DNA of 64,000 bases from Arachnia propionica (GTDB lineage Bacteria > Actinomycetota > Actinomycetes > Propionibacteriales > Propionibacteriaceae): contig NZ_CP146373.1 in assembly GCF_037055325.1 (NCBI RefSeq), positions 2,852,001-2,916,000 on the forward strand. The letters are read 5' to 3'. Position 1 is the stretch's first letter. Each line of letters starts with the position of its first letter. Below the pieces are notes generated by a model. The model made no database searches and was not told where the DNA came from. It saw only the letters and a program-made list of their open reading frames with translations. Of this stretch, positions 26,144 to 39,065 are shown piece by piece. Position numbers and translations under genes: made by a program.

Positions 26144-26812
26144 GTGAAAACCATCAAGTTTCGCGTCCGCAACCCACTCACATGGTTGTCTCCCCTGATC
26201 TGCGTGGTGTACCTGATCGGTGTCGTCGTCTTCGTCGTCCAAAACCACAAAGACATCTACGTCATCACCGGCGGTTCTGGAGCCCTGCTCATAATGCTGC
26301 TGTCCCCCGCGCTCGCGCCGCTGTTTCTGCTCCTGTGGCTGCTCGACCCTGTCCGCCAGGTCCACATGGGTGAGGGTCGGTTCGTCCTCGCCCAGGGCAA
26401 CGACGTGCTGGGACAGATCACCTACCCGGAGATCGCGCACATGCGTCTCACCGGCTCGAATCACTGCCTCGACGTGTTCGACCATGCAGGCGTCAACAGG
26501 ATTCACATCGAACCCGCAGTGTTCTGGCGCAACGACAGAAACAAGACCGTCACGATCGCCATCGTCGATTTCATGCGCACCCAGCTTCCCCACGTGGAGA
26601 AGTCCGTCGAACAAGGGAAGGGCCAGAAAGCCTACGTAGAGCGCTACATCGACTGCTTCCCGCCCATATCCCACGAAGCGCAGCAGCCCACGGGGCAGCA
26701 GTCCCCAACCCAGCCCACCTATCAGCAACCCACCTACCAGCAGCCCCAGGGGCAGCAGTCCCCACCCCAACCCACCTACCAGCAGCCCCAGGGGCAGCCC
26801 GGCTGGCGGTGA
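26144..26812 (+). CDS. Membrane protein with Gln/Pro repeat C-terminus, unknown function
   Basis: A GTG start at 26144 (AGGA seven bases upstream) gives 222 residues. Two membrane helices lie near residues 15-35 (WLSPLICVVYLIGVVVFVV) and 43-70 (GALLIMLLSPALAPLFLLLW). A soluble domain with VHMGEGRFVLAQGNDVLGQI and HIEPAVFWRND follows, then a tail of QQPTYQQPQGQQ repeats. The tail recalls those of the two paralogous proteins at 15-17 kb, though the core is different. Function not recognised. It lies just before, and in the same direction as, an ABC-2 exporter. Confidence 0.7.
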   Translation: MKTIKFRVRNPLTWLSPLICVVYLIGVVVFVVQNHKDIYVITGGSGALLIMLLSPALAPLFLLLWLLDPVRQVHMGEGRFVLAQGNDVLGQITYPEIAHMRLTGSNHCLDVFDHAGVNRIHIEPAVFWRNDRNKTVTIAIVDFMRTQLPHVEKSVEQGKGQKAYVERYIDCFPPISHEAQQPTGQQSPTQPTYQQPTYQQPQGQQSPPQPTYQQPQGQPGWR

Positions 26813-26862
26813 TGCCTGCCGGGCACGGATTTCTGCGGGGCGACGGCGTAGGGTTTTATCCC

Positions 26863-27789
26863 GTGAGCGATCCGGTGATCCTGGCCCAGGAGCTGCGCAA
26901 GTCCTACGGGACCTTCGAGGCGGTGCGCGGCATCGACTTCGAGGTCGAACCCGGGACGTCCTTCGGGTTGCTCGGCCCCAACGGGGCGGGCAAGTCCACC
27001 ACCATGCGCATGATCGCCGGGGTCTCGCACCGCTCCGGAGGTCGGCTGCGCATCCTCGGAATGGATCCCGACGAGCAGGGACCGCGGATCCGCGCCCACC
27101 TCGGGGTGGTGCCACAGAACAACAACCTCGACGCCCAGCTCACGGTTCGCGAGAACCTCATCTTCTACGGTCGCTACTTCGGCCTGCCGAAACGCTGGCT
27201 GGCCGCCAAGGCGGAGGAGCTGATCGACTTCGCGCAGCTCGCTGACAAACGCGACGCCCGGGTCGACGACCTCTCGGGCGGTATGAAACGCCGCCTCACG
27301 ATCGCCCGGGCGCTGGTCTCCGACCCGCGCATCATGCTGCTCGACGAACCCACCACGGGCCTGGACCCGCAGGCCCGCAACGTGTTGTGGGATCGGCTGT
27401 TCCAGCTGAAGGAGAAGGGCACCACGCTGGTGCTGACCACCCACCACATGGACGAGGCCGAGCAGCTCTGCGACCGGTTGATCGTCATCGACCACGGCGT
27501 GATCGTCGCCGAGGGCAGCCCACCGGACCTGGTGCGGGAACACGCTGGCCGCGAGGTGGTGGAGCTGCGTTTCGGTTCCACCCGCAACGCCGGGGCCGCC
27601 GAGCGCATCACAGGCATCGGGAACCGCATGGAAACCCTCCCCGACCGGATCCTGGTCTACTCCGACGACGGCGAGACCGCGCTGCGCGCCGTCATGGAAC
27701 GCGGCCTCGAGCCGACCTCGTCGCTGGTGCGACGATGCTCACTGGAGGACGTGTTCTTGAGGTTGACGGGGAGGTCGTTGATTGACTGA
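26863..27789 (+). CDS. ABC-2 exporter ATP-binding protein (DrrA/NodI type)
   Basis: The GTG at 26863 follows TAGGGT by eight bases, so the message is probably leaderless. The 308-residue ATPase has Walker A GPNGAGKSTTMRM, the NNNLDAQLTVRENLIFYGRYFGL region typical of NodI/DrrA proteins, signature LSGGMKRRLTIARAL, Walker B IMLLDEPTTGLDP and switch His in TTHHMDEAEQL. A C-terminal domain of about 85 residues ends in EDVFLRLTGRSL, the NodI-type end. It energises the double permease encoded next. Substrate unknown; this class exports polyketides, lipids or oligosaccharides. Confidence 0.93.
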   Translation: MSDPVILAQELRKSYGTFEAVRGIDFEVEPGTSFGLLGPNGAGKSTTMRMIAGVSHRSGGRLRILGMDPDEQGPRIRAHLGVVPQNNNLDAQLTVRENLIFYGRYFGLPKRWLAAKAEELIDFAQLADKRDARVDDLSGGMKRRLTIARALVSDPRIMLLDEPTTGLDPQARNVLWDRLFQLKEKGTTLVLTTHHMDEAEQLCDRLIVIDHGVIVAEGSPPDLVREHAGREVVELRFGSTRNAGAAERITGIGNRMETLPDRILVYSDDGETALRAVMERGLEPTSSLVRRCSLEDVFLRLTGRSLID

Positions 27790-29485
27790 GACCCTCTCCC
27801 CCGTCGATCACGACGCCCAGGCTGCGCGGGTCGCACGCTGGGGTGCCTTCCACCACGCCCGTAACGTCGTCATGCAGCTGCGTTCCTGGTGGGTGAGCCT
27901 GTTCGCCATCGGCGCCCTGGAACCGCTGCTGACGGTACTGGCGCTCGGGGTGGGCCTGGGAGTGGTGGTGGACGCCGCCAGCCCGGGGGCGCTCGGGGTG
28001 CCTTTCCTGCAGTTCGTGGCGCCCGCGATGCTGCTCTCCTCAGCCGTGCACGCCGCCCAGGCCGAGAACACCCTCGGGGTGTTCTCCAGTTTCAAGTGGC
28101 ACGAGCTGTACCAGGCTGCCGCCTCCACCCCCACCACCCCGTCGCAGCTGGCGGAGGGACACTGGCTGGGCGCAACGGTGCGTTACCTCATCAACTGCGC
28201 CACCGTCATCGCGGTGCTGCTGGTCTTCGGGGCCATCACCCCCGCGAGCGTGCTGGTCCTGCTTCCCGTGGCGGTGCTGACGGCGTGGTCGTTCGGCAAC
28301 CCGGTGATGGCCTGGACGGCCCTCCAACACGACGAGAAGGGCCAGTTCTCCATCCTCTCGCGGCTGGTGGTGCTGCCGTTGACGCTGTTCTCCGGCACCT
28401 ATTTTCCCCTCGACGTGCTGCCCGGCTGGCTGCACCCGATCGGCTGGGTCTCGCCGCTGTGGCACGGGGTGAACCTGACCCGCATCCTGACCCTCGGGCA
28501 GGCCGCGCCGGCGTGGCTGCCGTTCGTGCACGTCACCTACCTGATCGTGCTGAGCGTCGCCGGACTGTTGATCGCCCGGCGGATCTTCCACCTGCGACTG
28601 ACCGGGGTCCTGCCCCGCCCCCGCCAGAAACGAACCAGAAAACAGGCCGCGTCGAAACCGGTGGCTGTGCCGCCGAGCGAACTGTCGGACGGCCAGTCGC
28701 TGCTGGCCGGGACACACCACTCGGCCTCGTTCAGCGGCAGATTCCCCGTCGTCGCAGCCCGGGGTTTGAAAGCGAACTGGGGTGCCAACAGCCTGCTCAT
28801 GGCCACGGGGGCGGTCGAACCGGTGCTGTACCTGCTGGCGATGGGAATCGGGCTGGGCACCTTCATCGGCCAGGTGCAGGCGGGGACCAGTTACGCCGCC
28901 TGGATCGCGCCCGCGCTGCTGGCCACCTCCGCGTTGAACGGGGCGGTCATGGATGCCACCTGGAACGTGTTCATGAAACTGAAGTTCGACAAGCTCTACG
29001 AGACGATGCTCAGCACCTCGCTGGGGCCGCTGGACGTGGCGCTGGGCGAGATCACCGTCGCTCTGGTGCGCGGCGGCATCTACGCCACCAGCTTCGTCGC
29101 GGTCATGGCGCTGCTGGGTCTCGTCGGGTCGTGGTGGGTGCTGCTGGCCATCCCGGCATGCCTGCTGATCGCCCTCGGGATCGCGGCCCTGGGGATAGCG
29201 GCCACGTCGTTTTGCCGCACCTTCCAGCAGATGGACTGGATCATGCTGGTGCTGATGCCGATGTTCATGTTCTCCGGCACCTTCTACCCCGTCGACGTCT
29301 ACCCGGCCCCGATCGCGGCGGCGGTGAAATGCCTGCCACTGTGGCACGGCATCGAAATGCTCCGCGACCTCAACGCCGGCGCGGTCAGCTGGCTGACCGC
29401 AGGTCACGCCCTCTACTTCGTCGTCCTGGCCATGCTCGGGGTGTGGGTGGCATCGCTGCGCCTCAAGGCCCTGTTCCTGCGGTGA
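27782..29485 (+). CDS. Duplicated ABC-2 permease (two NodJ/DrrB units in one chain)
   Basis: A TTG start inside the end of the ATPase gene gives 567 residues. Residues 1-285 and about 315-567 are two copies of one ABC-2 permease unit, each with six predicted helices. Corresponding pieces line up: ALEPLLTVLALGVGLGVVV with AVEPVLYLLAMGIGLGTFI, and TLFSGTYFPLDVLPGWL with FMFSGTFYPVDVYPAPI, then LWHGVNLTR with LWHGIEMLR. A basic linker (RPRQKRTRKQ) joins them. Most family members are single units that dimerise; here one polypeptide could form the whole channel with two copies of the ATPase. Confidence 0.9.
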   Translation: MTETLSPVDHDAQAARVARWGAFHHARNVVMQLRSWWVSLFAIGALEPLLTVLALGVGLGVVVDAASPGALGVPFLQFVAPAMLLSSAVHAAQAENTLGVFSSFKWHELYQAAASTPTTPSQLAEGHWLGATVRYLINCATVIAVLLVFGAITPASVLVLLPVAVLTAWSFGNPVMAWTALQHDEKGQFSILSRLVVLPLTLFSGTYFPLDVLPGWLHPIGWVSPLWHGVNLTRILTLGQAAPAWLPFVHVTYLIVLSVAGLLIARRIFHLRLTGVLPRPRQKRTRKQAASKPVAVPPSELSDGQSLLAGTHHSASFSGRFPVVAARGLKANWGANSLLMATGAVEPVLYLLAMGIGLGTFIGQVQAGTSYAAWIAPALLATSALNGAVMDATWNVFMKLKFDKLYETMLSTSLGPLDVALGEITVALVRGGIYATSFVAVMALLGLVGSWWVLLAIPACLLIALGIAALGIAATSFCRTFQQMDWIMLVLMPMFMFSGTFYPVDVYPAPIAAAVKCLPLWHGIEMLRDLNAGAVSWLTAGHALYFVVLAMLGVWVASLRLKALFLR

Positions 29486-29521
29486 GCCCCTGCGGCGTCG
29501 CGACGTGAAAGACTTGCCCCC

Positions 29522-30517
29522 ATGTCGTCGTACCTGCTGTTGCGCAACCCGTCCGCGAATCGCGTCTACGCGGGCGAGGCGGCCACGCTGACCGCCGCCG
29601 AACTAGAGATCACCGCTCCCTTCGTCTCGGAGATCACGCAGGCCGAGGTGGCGGGCGTCGACTACCTGGCCTTCGAGGCCGAGCGCATGGGTCGCGACGA
29701 ACTGGCAGGCATCGCGCGGCAGTCGTCGGCATTCGCATTGTTCCAGCGCGACGGCGACCTGCTGCGGCCCGTCGCGCTGCCGCACACCGATGTCCTCGAC
29801 GACGACCTCGTGACCATCCCCAAGTACCAGGGAAAGACCAACGAACAGTTCACCCGACTGCTGCTGAACGTCACCGTCGCGGCGGCCAGGCGCAACGCCC
29901 CCCACCGGGTGCTCGACCCGATGGCCGGGCGCGGCACCACCGTCTCGACCGCACTCATCGCAGGTCACGACGCCTTCGGAGTGGAGGCCGACGACAAGGC
30001 ATTCGACGCGATGGCCGCGTTCTACAAGACCTGGCTGCGCCGCAAACACGTCAAACACACGGCAGCCGTCACCCCGGTGCGTCGCGACGGGGTGCGCATC
30101 GGTCGTCGCTTCGACGCACGCATCACCGTCGGCAAGCGAGAACTGGTGGCGACGGTGTTCACCGGGGACGCCCGCTCGTCGGGCTCGCTGTACGGAAAGA
30201 AACGTTTCGACGCCATCGTCACCGACGCCCCCTACGGGGTGGTGCACGGATCGACGTCGGGCGGACGCAGGTCGCGCACCCCGGCGCAGCTGCTGGCGGA
30301 AACGATCCCGGTGTGGGCGGGGCAGCTGCACCCGGGAGGGTCGCTGGGGATCAGCTGGAACACCCTCGGCATGCCCCGCGAGGACCTGGCAGCGCTGCTG
30401 ACCAACGCCGGCCTGGAGGTCCTCACCGGCGGGGCGTGGGACCGGTTCGCGCACCGCGTCGACTCCTCCATCCGCCGCGATCTCATGGTCGCCGTCAAAC
30501 CGGTCGCCACATCCTGA
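29522..30517 (+). CDS. SAM-dependent methyltransferase, Trm11-like
   Basis: The 331-residue protein has a class I methyltransferase core in its second half: motif I LDPMAGRGTTVSTALIAGH, GVEADD, then the catalytic IVTDAPYGVVHG, a D-P-P-Y-type motif with Ala in the second position. This layout, with a separate N-terminal domain of about 90 residues, is that of Trm11-like enzymes that methylate guanine in tRNA. The exact substrate (tRNA, other RNA or DNA) cannot be read here. The gene stands alone, 36 bases after the exporter. Confidence 0.75.
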   Translation: MSSYLLLRNPSANRVYAGEAATLTAAELEITAPFVSEITQAEVAGVDYLAFEAERMGRDELAGIARQSSAFALFQRDGDLLRPVALPHTDVLDDDLVTIPKYQGKTNEQFTRLLLNVTVAAARRNAPHRVLDPMAGRGTTVSTALIAGHDAFGVEADDKAFDAMAAFYKTWLRRKHVKHTAAVTPVRRDGVRIGRRFDARITVGKRELVATVFTGDARSSGSLYGKKRFDAIVTDAPYGVVHGSTSGGRRSRTPAQLLAETIPVWAGQLHPGGSLGISWNTLGMPREDLAALLTNAGLEVLTGGAWDRFAHRVDSSIRRDLMVAVKPVATS

Positions 30518-30567
30518 AAGATCACATCGCCCGAGGATCACGCTGACGGATCCCACCCCACCCCATG

Positions 30568-30702
30568 CGTCGGTTTGCTGGCCTTCATGCTGCTTTGCTG
30601 GCCTTACCACCGGTTTGCTGGGCTTGTTCACGTTTGCCTGCGCTGTGAGGCCAGCACACATCAACAAGCCCAGCAAACAGGGAATAGGGCCAGCAAAACG
30701 AA
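30568..30702. repeat. Dispersed palindromic repeat cluster, copy 1
   Basis: Three forward units of the type GTTTGCTGGCCTT (30572, 30592, 30612) are followed by the inverted units AACAAGCCCAGCAAAC (30663-30678) and AGGGCCAGCAAAAC (30686-30699), around a core CGTTTGCCTGCGCTGTGAGG. The whole block is related, in reverse orientation, to 38947-39057. It occupies most of the gap between two genes. Confidence 0.8.
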
Positions 30703-30747
30703 TCAGGGACGACGGACCAGTGCCGGTAGAGCTCGTAGACTCGCCCC

Positions 30748-31236
30748 ATGCGACAACTCGTGCTGATGCGCCACGCGAAAACCCGGGCCAGCCATCCCCG
30801 CGGCGACCACTCACGGGAGCTGCTGCCCGCCGGCGTCCAGGACGCCCAGGAGGCAGGCCTGCAACTGCGTCCCCTCGGGTTGGAGCACGCCCTGGTCTCC
30901 ACCGCCACCCGCGCCCGGCAGACCTTCGCGGCACTCGGCCTCGACATTCCCGTCGAATACCTCGATGACCTCTACTACGAGGGTGTCGACGCCCTCATCC
31001 GGCACATCAGCGAAACCGATCCCGCCGTGAACGGTCTCCTGGTGGTGGGGCACGCCCCCACCATCCCCGCGCTCGCCTCCCACCTCGGCAACGCCTCCGA
31101 CAGCCAGGAAGCCGACCGTCTCCAGTGCTGGTACCCGACATCCACCTTCACGGAGTTCACCTTCGACGACGACTGGTCCAGCCTGGCTCCCTTCGAGCTG
31201 GGGCACGTGAGGATGGAACGCACCGTCCGCCGCTGA
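30748..31236 (+). CDS. SixA-like histidine phosphatase
   Basis: The 162-residue protein begins MRQLVLMRHAKTRAS, the R-H-A-K-T start of SixA-type phosphatases, whose His is phosphorylated during catalysis. VSTATRARQTF and LLVVGHAPTIPAL supply the further Arg and the second catalytic His. SixA removes phosphate from phosphohistidine; actinobacterial relatives have unproven substrates. TAGACT lies six bases before the ATG with no ribosome-binding site, which suggests a leaderless message. Sits alone between two repeat elements. Confidence 0.85.
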   Translation: MRQLVLMRHAKTRASHPRGDHSRELLPAGVQDAQEAGLQLRPLGLEHALVSTATRARQTFAALGLDIPVEYLDDLYYEGVDALIRHISETDPAVNGLLVVGHAPTIPALASHLGNASDSQEADRLQCWYPTSTFTEFTFDDDWSSLAPFELGHVRMERTVRR

Positions 31237-31246
31237 ACCTCCACGT

Positions 31247-31307
31247 CGAGACGGTGTCGACACATCCCACTCGCTGATACCGGCAGGCCGGCTCAACCAG
31301 CTGGCTG
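31247..31307. repeat. GTGTCGACAC-centred intergenic repeat, copy 1
   Basis: Contains the palindrome GTGTCGACAC (31254-31263), then CCCACTCGC, then CCGGCTCAACCAGCTGG. The same blocks in the same order occur at 40656-40714. It lies between the convergent SixA-like and winged-helix genes and could serve as a terminator region. Confidence 0.5.
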
Positions 31308-31312
31308 GGAGC

Positions 31313-32392
31313 TCACTGCGTGAGGAACGGCCAGGTGTGGAAGGCCTTCTCGAAACTCGACTCCGACCGGGACGACAGGGCCTCGAAACGGGTCAGTTCC
31401 AGGCGACGCCTGCCAGGGGTTCCGGCCCGTTTCCACGACCCCACCACGCGACCTCCCAACACGGCGCTTCGTTTGAACATCCCGTTGTTGCCGGGGACCA
31501 GTTTCGGGTGGTCGCGTTCGGTGAGGGCGAACAGGCGGTCCTGGTATCCGAGGATGAACTCGTCGAAGCCTGGCAGCAGGAGTGGCCGCGACGCCGACCT
31601 CCCGACCTCGGCGACCTCGTCGGCCAGCCCGACCCGCTGGTAGCGGGGTTCGTCACCGGGCAGCTCCTCGAAACGTTCCCGGATCAGCGCCAACGCCCGA
31701 CGGGCGGCGCCGAGGGACAGCTTGCTCCACCAGGAGAAGTCGCGCAGCGTCGCGGGGCCGCGGCTGGTCAGGTAGCGGTCGAGCAGTTCGGCGCAGGCGG
31801 CGTCGCGGTCGCCGTTGAAACGATCCTCCAGCCCGGTGCCTGCGGGCAGCCATGACTCCGTGAGGGCGAGGTGCTGATCGCCGTCGATGACCGGCCCGTA
31901 GCACAGCATTCCGGTGGCGATGTGGTGGAAGGTCATGTGATAGTTCGCGCCCTGCACCTCCGACAGCCCGGCCTCGGCCCAGTGCGCGTGCAGCTCCGCG
32001 CGCGGCCTCGGCCCGTCGGCCAGCAGTTCGGCTGCGATCTCGGCGGCGCGTTCGAGATGCCCCGCCGAGATCCCGCGGCCCTTGAGGATGCGCTCCGACT
32101 CCCGCAGCGACTTGTCCACGCACAGCTGCGTGATCCACCAGGCATCGGCTGCGGCCATCAGGAAAACGGTGCCGCGCATCGGGTAGCCGCGCACGATCTC
32201 ACCGCGGGCACAGGCCTCCACGACGGCCTCGATGCCGCCGTCGCTGCGCAACGCGATCGACGCCAGCACCCCGGGCAGGTCCTGGCCCTGATGCGCGCCG
32301 AACGCGGCCGCTACCTCGACGGGACGCTCCCACCTGCGGACAACAAGCCCCTGGGAGACGAGCCGGGCGCGCGCAAGCGCGACATCAACCAT
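31313..32392 (-). CDS. Winged-helix protein of the AlkZ/HTH_42 family
   Basis: The 359-residue protein matches the AlkZ-like (HTH_42) family, winged-helix proteins that include DNA glycosylases acting on interstrand crosslinks and alkylated bases. Visible are the N-terminal LVVRRW region, AHQGQDLPG near residue 33-41 (place of the Q-x-Q catalytic motif), RGYPMRGTVFLMAAAD, a winged-helix segment GPRPRAELHAHWAEAGL, and SRPLLLPGFDEFILGYQDR near the end. Whether this protein is a glycosylase is not proven by the motif alone. It has a GGAG ribosome-binding site and begins three bases after the SIMPL gene, in one transcription unit. Confidence 0.78.
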   Translation of the reverse strand: MVDVALARARLVSQGLVVRRWERPVEVAAAFGAHQGQDLPGVLASIALRSDGGIEAVVEACARGEIVRGYPMRGTVFLMAAADAWWITQLCVDKSLRESERILKGRGISAGHLERAAEIAAELLADGPRPRAELHAHWAEAGLSEVQGANYHMTFHHIATGMLCYGPVIDGDQHLALTESWLPAGTGLEDRFNGDRDAACAELLDRYLTSRGPATLRDFSWWSKLSLGAARRALALIRERFEELPGDEPRYQRVGLADEVAEVGRSASRPLLLPGFDEFILGYQDRLFALTERDHPKLVPGNNGMFKRSAVLGGRVVGSWKRAGTPGRRRLELTRFEALSSRSESSFEKAFHTWPFLTQ

Positions 32393-32395
32393 CGT

Positions 32396-33016
32396 TCACT
32401 CCGTCCGGAACCTGCCGTGGACGCTGACCGCGCGGTGGATCTCGTCGGGTTCCACGACCCCTCCCCCACCCTCGGGCGCCGCGGCGGCCATCGCAACCGC
32501 CTCGCCGTAGGCGAGCTGCGGATCCGACCGGTGGTCGGAGAGTTCGACGCAGACGCTCACCTCCGCGCCCGCGGCCCGAGCCATGATGTCGGCGCGGCGA
32601 CGGGCCGCCCGCACGGCCTCGGTCAGCAACTCATCCTCCACTTTCTGTTCCGTCTCCGGGGTCAGTTTCCAGGACGTGTGACGCACCTCCACCCCGGGGG
32701 CCGTTCCCCACCTCACCGCGAAATCCGCGAGCGCCTGGAAGTCCCGGAAGACCACCGTCGCCTCGGCAGAGGCCCGGTACCGCAGGGCACCCCTGCGCTG
32801 CGACCGCCACGTGCACACCCGAACCGGCTCCAACCCCCACGAGACGACGGCCTGCGGGTGCAGCGGCGCTACGGCCTCGGAGAACCGCTTTGCCAGGTCG
32901 GAGGTGAGGCCCACGACGAACTCCCGGTCGTCGCCTTCGTGTTCCAGCCCCAGCCGGAGCTCCCCCAGCTCAGGCCGTACCTGTCGTTCCGCTCCCCCCT
33001 CGACCAGAATCTCCAT
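32396..33016 (-). CDS. SIMPL (DUF541) domain protein
   Basis: The 206-residue protein starts MEILVEGGAERQVRPELGELRLGLEHEG, the usual opening of the DUF541/SIMPL domain. EQKVEDELLTEAVRAARRRADIMARAAG is the conserved helix that follows. No signal peptide is visible, so it is cytoplasmic, unlike many SIMPL proteins. The function of the family is unsettled. The start is preceded by TAGGAT at six bases and no ribosome-binding site, so probably leaderless. It is the first gene of a two-gene unit with the AlkZ-like protein. The 172 bases upstream (33017-33188) hold nothing further I can support. Confidence 0.8.
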   Translation of the reverse strand: MEILVEGGAERQVRPELGELRLGLEHEGDDREFVVGLTSDLAKRFSEAVAPLHPQAVVSWGLEPVRVCTWRSQRRGALRYRASAEATVVFRDFQALADFAVRWGTAPGVEVRHTSWKLTPETEQKVEDELLTEAVRAARRRADIMARAAGAEVSVCVELSDHRSDPQLAYGEAVAMAAAAPEGGGGVVEPDEIHRAVSVHGRFRTE

Positions 33017-33188
33017 GCGCGAATCCTACGGGCTTGCACCGCCCCACAAGCGCCAGAACAGGTCGAGTCGAAGCCGTCGCGGCTGTACCCGGAGACATGG
33101 GGCTGCCTCTGAGCACCATATGCCGGAATGGTTTCGCCACGGCGCACTCCTTCGTCGCAACCCGGCTCATCCAGGTCCGAGAAGCCCT

Positions 33189-34217
33189 CTACGCCGCGGG
33201 AGGCGGGGCGGTGCTGCCCCGCAGGATGAGTTCGGTGGGGATGATGATGCTCCGGCTGCCGTCGCGCACCCCGGAGGCCACCTGCTCCAGCACGAGCCCC
33301 ACCATTTCGCGACCGTGGCGTCTGAAGTCCTGGCGCACGGTGGTCAGCGGCGGGAAGCTGTACTCACCGACGTCGAAGCCGTCGAAACCGACGACGGAGA
33401 CGTCGCCGGGCACCCGCCTGCCCTGTTCGTGCATGGCCCGGATCAGACCGAGGGCCAGTTCGTCGTTGGCGCAGAACACGGCTGTCACCTCCGAGTCGGC
33501 GGCCAGCAGTCGGCCTGCCGCGTAGCCCGCCGCAGCGCTCCAGTCGCCGGGAATCGGTTCGGGGACGGGCAGCCCCGCCTCCCGCAGGCACCTGGCCCAG
33601 GTGGCCCTGCGGATCAGGCTCGACTGGGAATCCCTCGGCCCGCACACGTGCTGGATGGTGCGGTGCCCGAGCCCCAGGAGGTGTTCGACGGCGTCGCGCA
33701 CCCCGCCGACCTGGTCGGCACTGGCGGAGGGGTAGTGGTCCACGAGCGTGGAGTCCGAGACCGCCACCGGCATCGACGGCGGCAGGACGAGGTGTTCGCG
33801 ACCGGCCCGCCCGGCCTGCACCACGACGAGACCGTCGATTGCCTGGTGGGAGAGCCGATAGACGGCCTGGCGCAGGTCGTCGGAGACAGGACGTTCCACC
33901 TGGACGAGGTTGACGGCGTAGTCGGCGGCGGTGGCGGCCTCCAGCACGCCCGCGGTGGTGAGGGCCTCGCCGGTGCGCTGGATCCGCTGGGTCAGCACGC
34001 CGATCGTCTTGAAGGAGCCGCGGCGCAGGGCCTGGGCAGCGCGATTGGGGGAATACCCCAGCTTGTTCATGGCCCGCAGCACCTTCTCGCGGGTTTCCGG
34101 GCGCACGTGTTCGGACCCCGTCGCCACGCGCGAGACCGTCTGCACGGACACGCCGGCCAGACGGGCCACGTCACCCATCGCTGGCGCTCCCTCCGCGCTC
34201 CGGCGTTGCCTCGGCAT
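33189..34217 (-). CDS. LacI-family repressor of the lactose locus
   Basis: The 342-residue protein has a LacI helix-turn-helix, MGDVARLAGVSVQTVSRV, with hinge helix YSPNRAAQALRRGS, and a periplasmic-binding-type effector domain (IGVLTQ..., VFCANDELALGLI, VSVVGFDGFDVGEYS). The ATG at 34217 gives the longest protein; the ATG at 34178, with GGAGGG ten bases upstream, would begin at MGDVARL and is an equally good start. It is divergent from lacZ, with two LacI-type operator-like sites between them, so it most likely represses lacZ and the transporter and responds to a galactoside. Confidence 0.9.
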   Translation of the reverse strand: MPRQRRSAEGAPAMGDVARLAGVSVQTVSRVATGSEHVRPETREKVLRAMNKLGYSPNRAAQALRRGSFKTIGVLTQRIQRTGEALTTAGVLEAATAADYAVNLVQVERPVSDDLRQAVYRLSHQAIDGLVVVQAGRAGREHLVLPPSMPVAVSDSTLVDHYPSASADQVGGVRDAVEHLLGLGHRTIQHVCGPRDSQSSLIRRATWARCLREAGLPVPEPIPGDWSAAAGYAAGRLLAADSEVTAVFCANDELALGLIRAMHEQGRRVPGDVSVVGFDGFDVGEYSFPPLTTVRQDFRRHGREMVGLVLEQVASGVRDGSRSIIIPTELILRGSTAPPPAA

Positions 34218-34263
34218 GACGGGAGGCTATCAGGAGCGCAACGACGACCCCACCCATAGCTTT

Positions 34264-34277
34264 TGTGAACGTTACCA
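34264..34277. promoter_or_regulatory. LacI-type operator 1
   Basis: TGTGAACGTTACCA is an imperfect palindrome centred on ACGT, the usual core of LacI-family sites. It lies 46 bases from the repressor gene in the 211-base divergent promoter region (34218-34428). That region also contains the ATATCT/AGATAT inverted repeat at 34301-34314. Confidence 0.6.
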
Positions 34278-34323
34278 TAATGCTTCACTTCGTGACGCCG
34301 ATATCTTGAGATATTTCCCGTGA

Positions 34324-38933
<4,610 letters not shown>

Positions 38934-38946
38934 CCCCGCATCGCCC

Positions 38947-39057
38947 GTCGGTTTGCTGGCCTTAACCCGGTTTTGCTGGCCTTGTTCGTGTTTGCTGGCC
39001 TCACAGCGCAGGCAAACGTGAACAAGGCCAGCAAACCGTAAAGAAGGCCAGCGAACC
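38947..39057. repeat. Dispersed palindromic repeat cluster, copy 2
   Basis: Forward units GTTTGCTGGCCTT (38951), TTTTGCTGGCCTT (38970) and GTTTGCTGGCCTC (38990) are followed by inverted units AACAAGGCCAGCAAAC (39021-39036) and GAAGGCCAGCGAAC (39042-39055). The core CAGCGCAGGCAAACG is the reverse complement of that in copy 1. It fills the space between the convergent transporter and NDH-2 genes. Confidence 0.8.
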
Positions 39058-39065
39058 CCGGCGTC

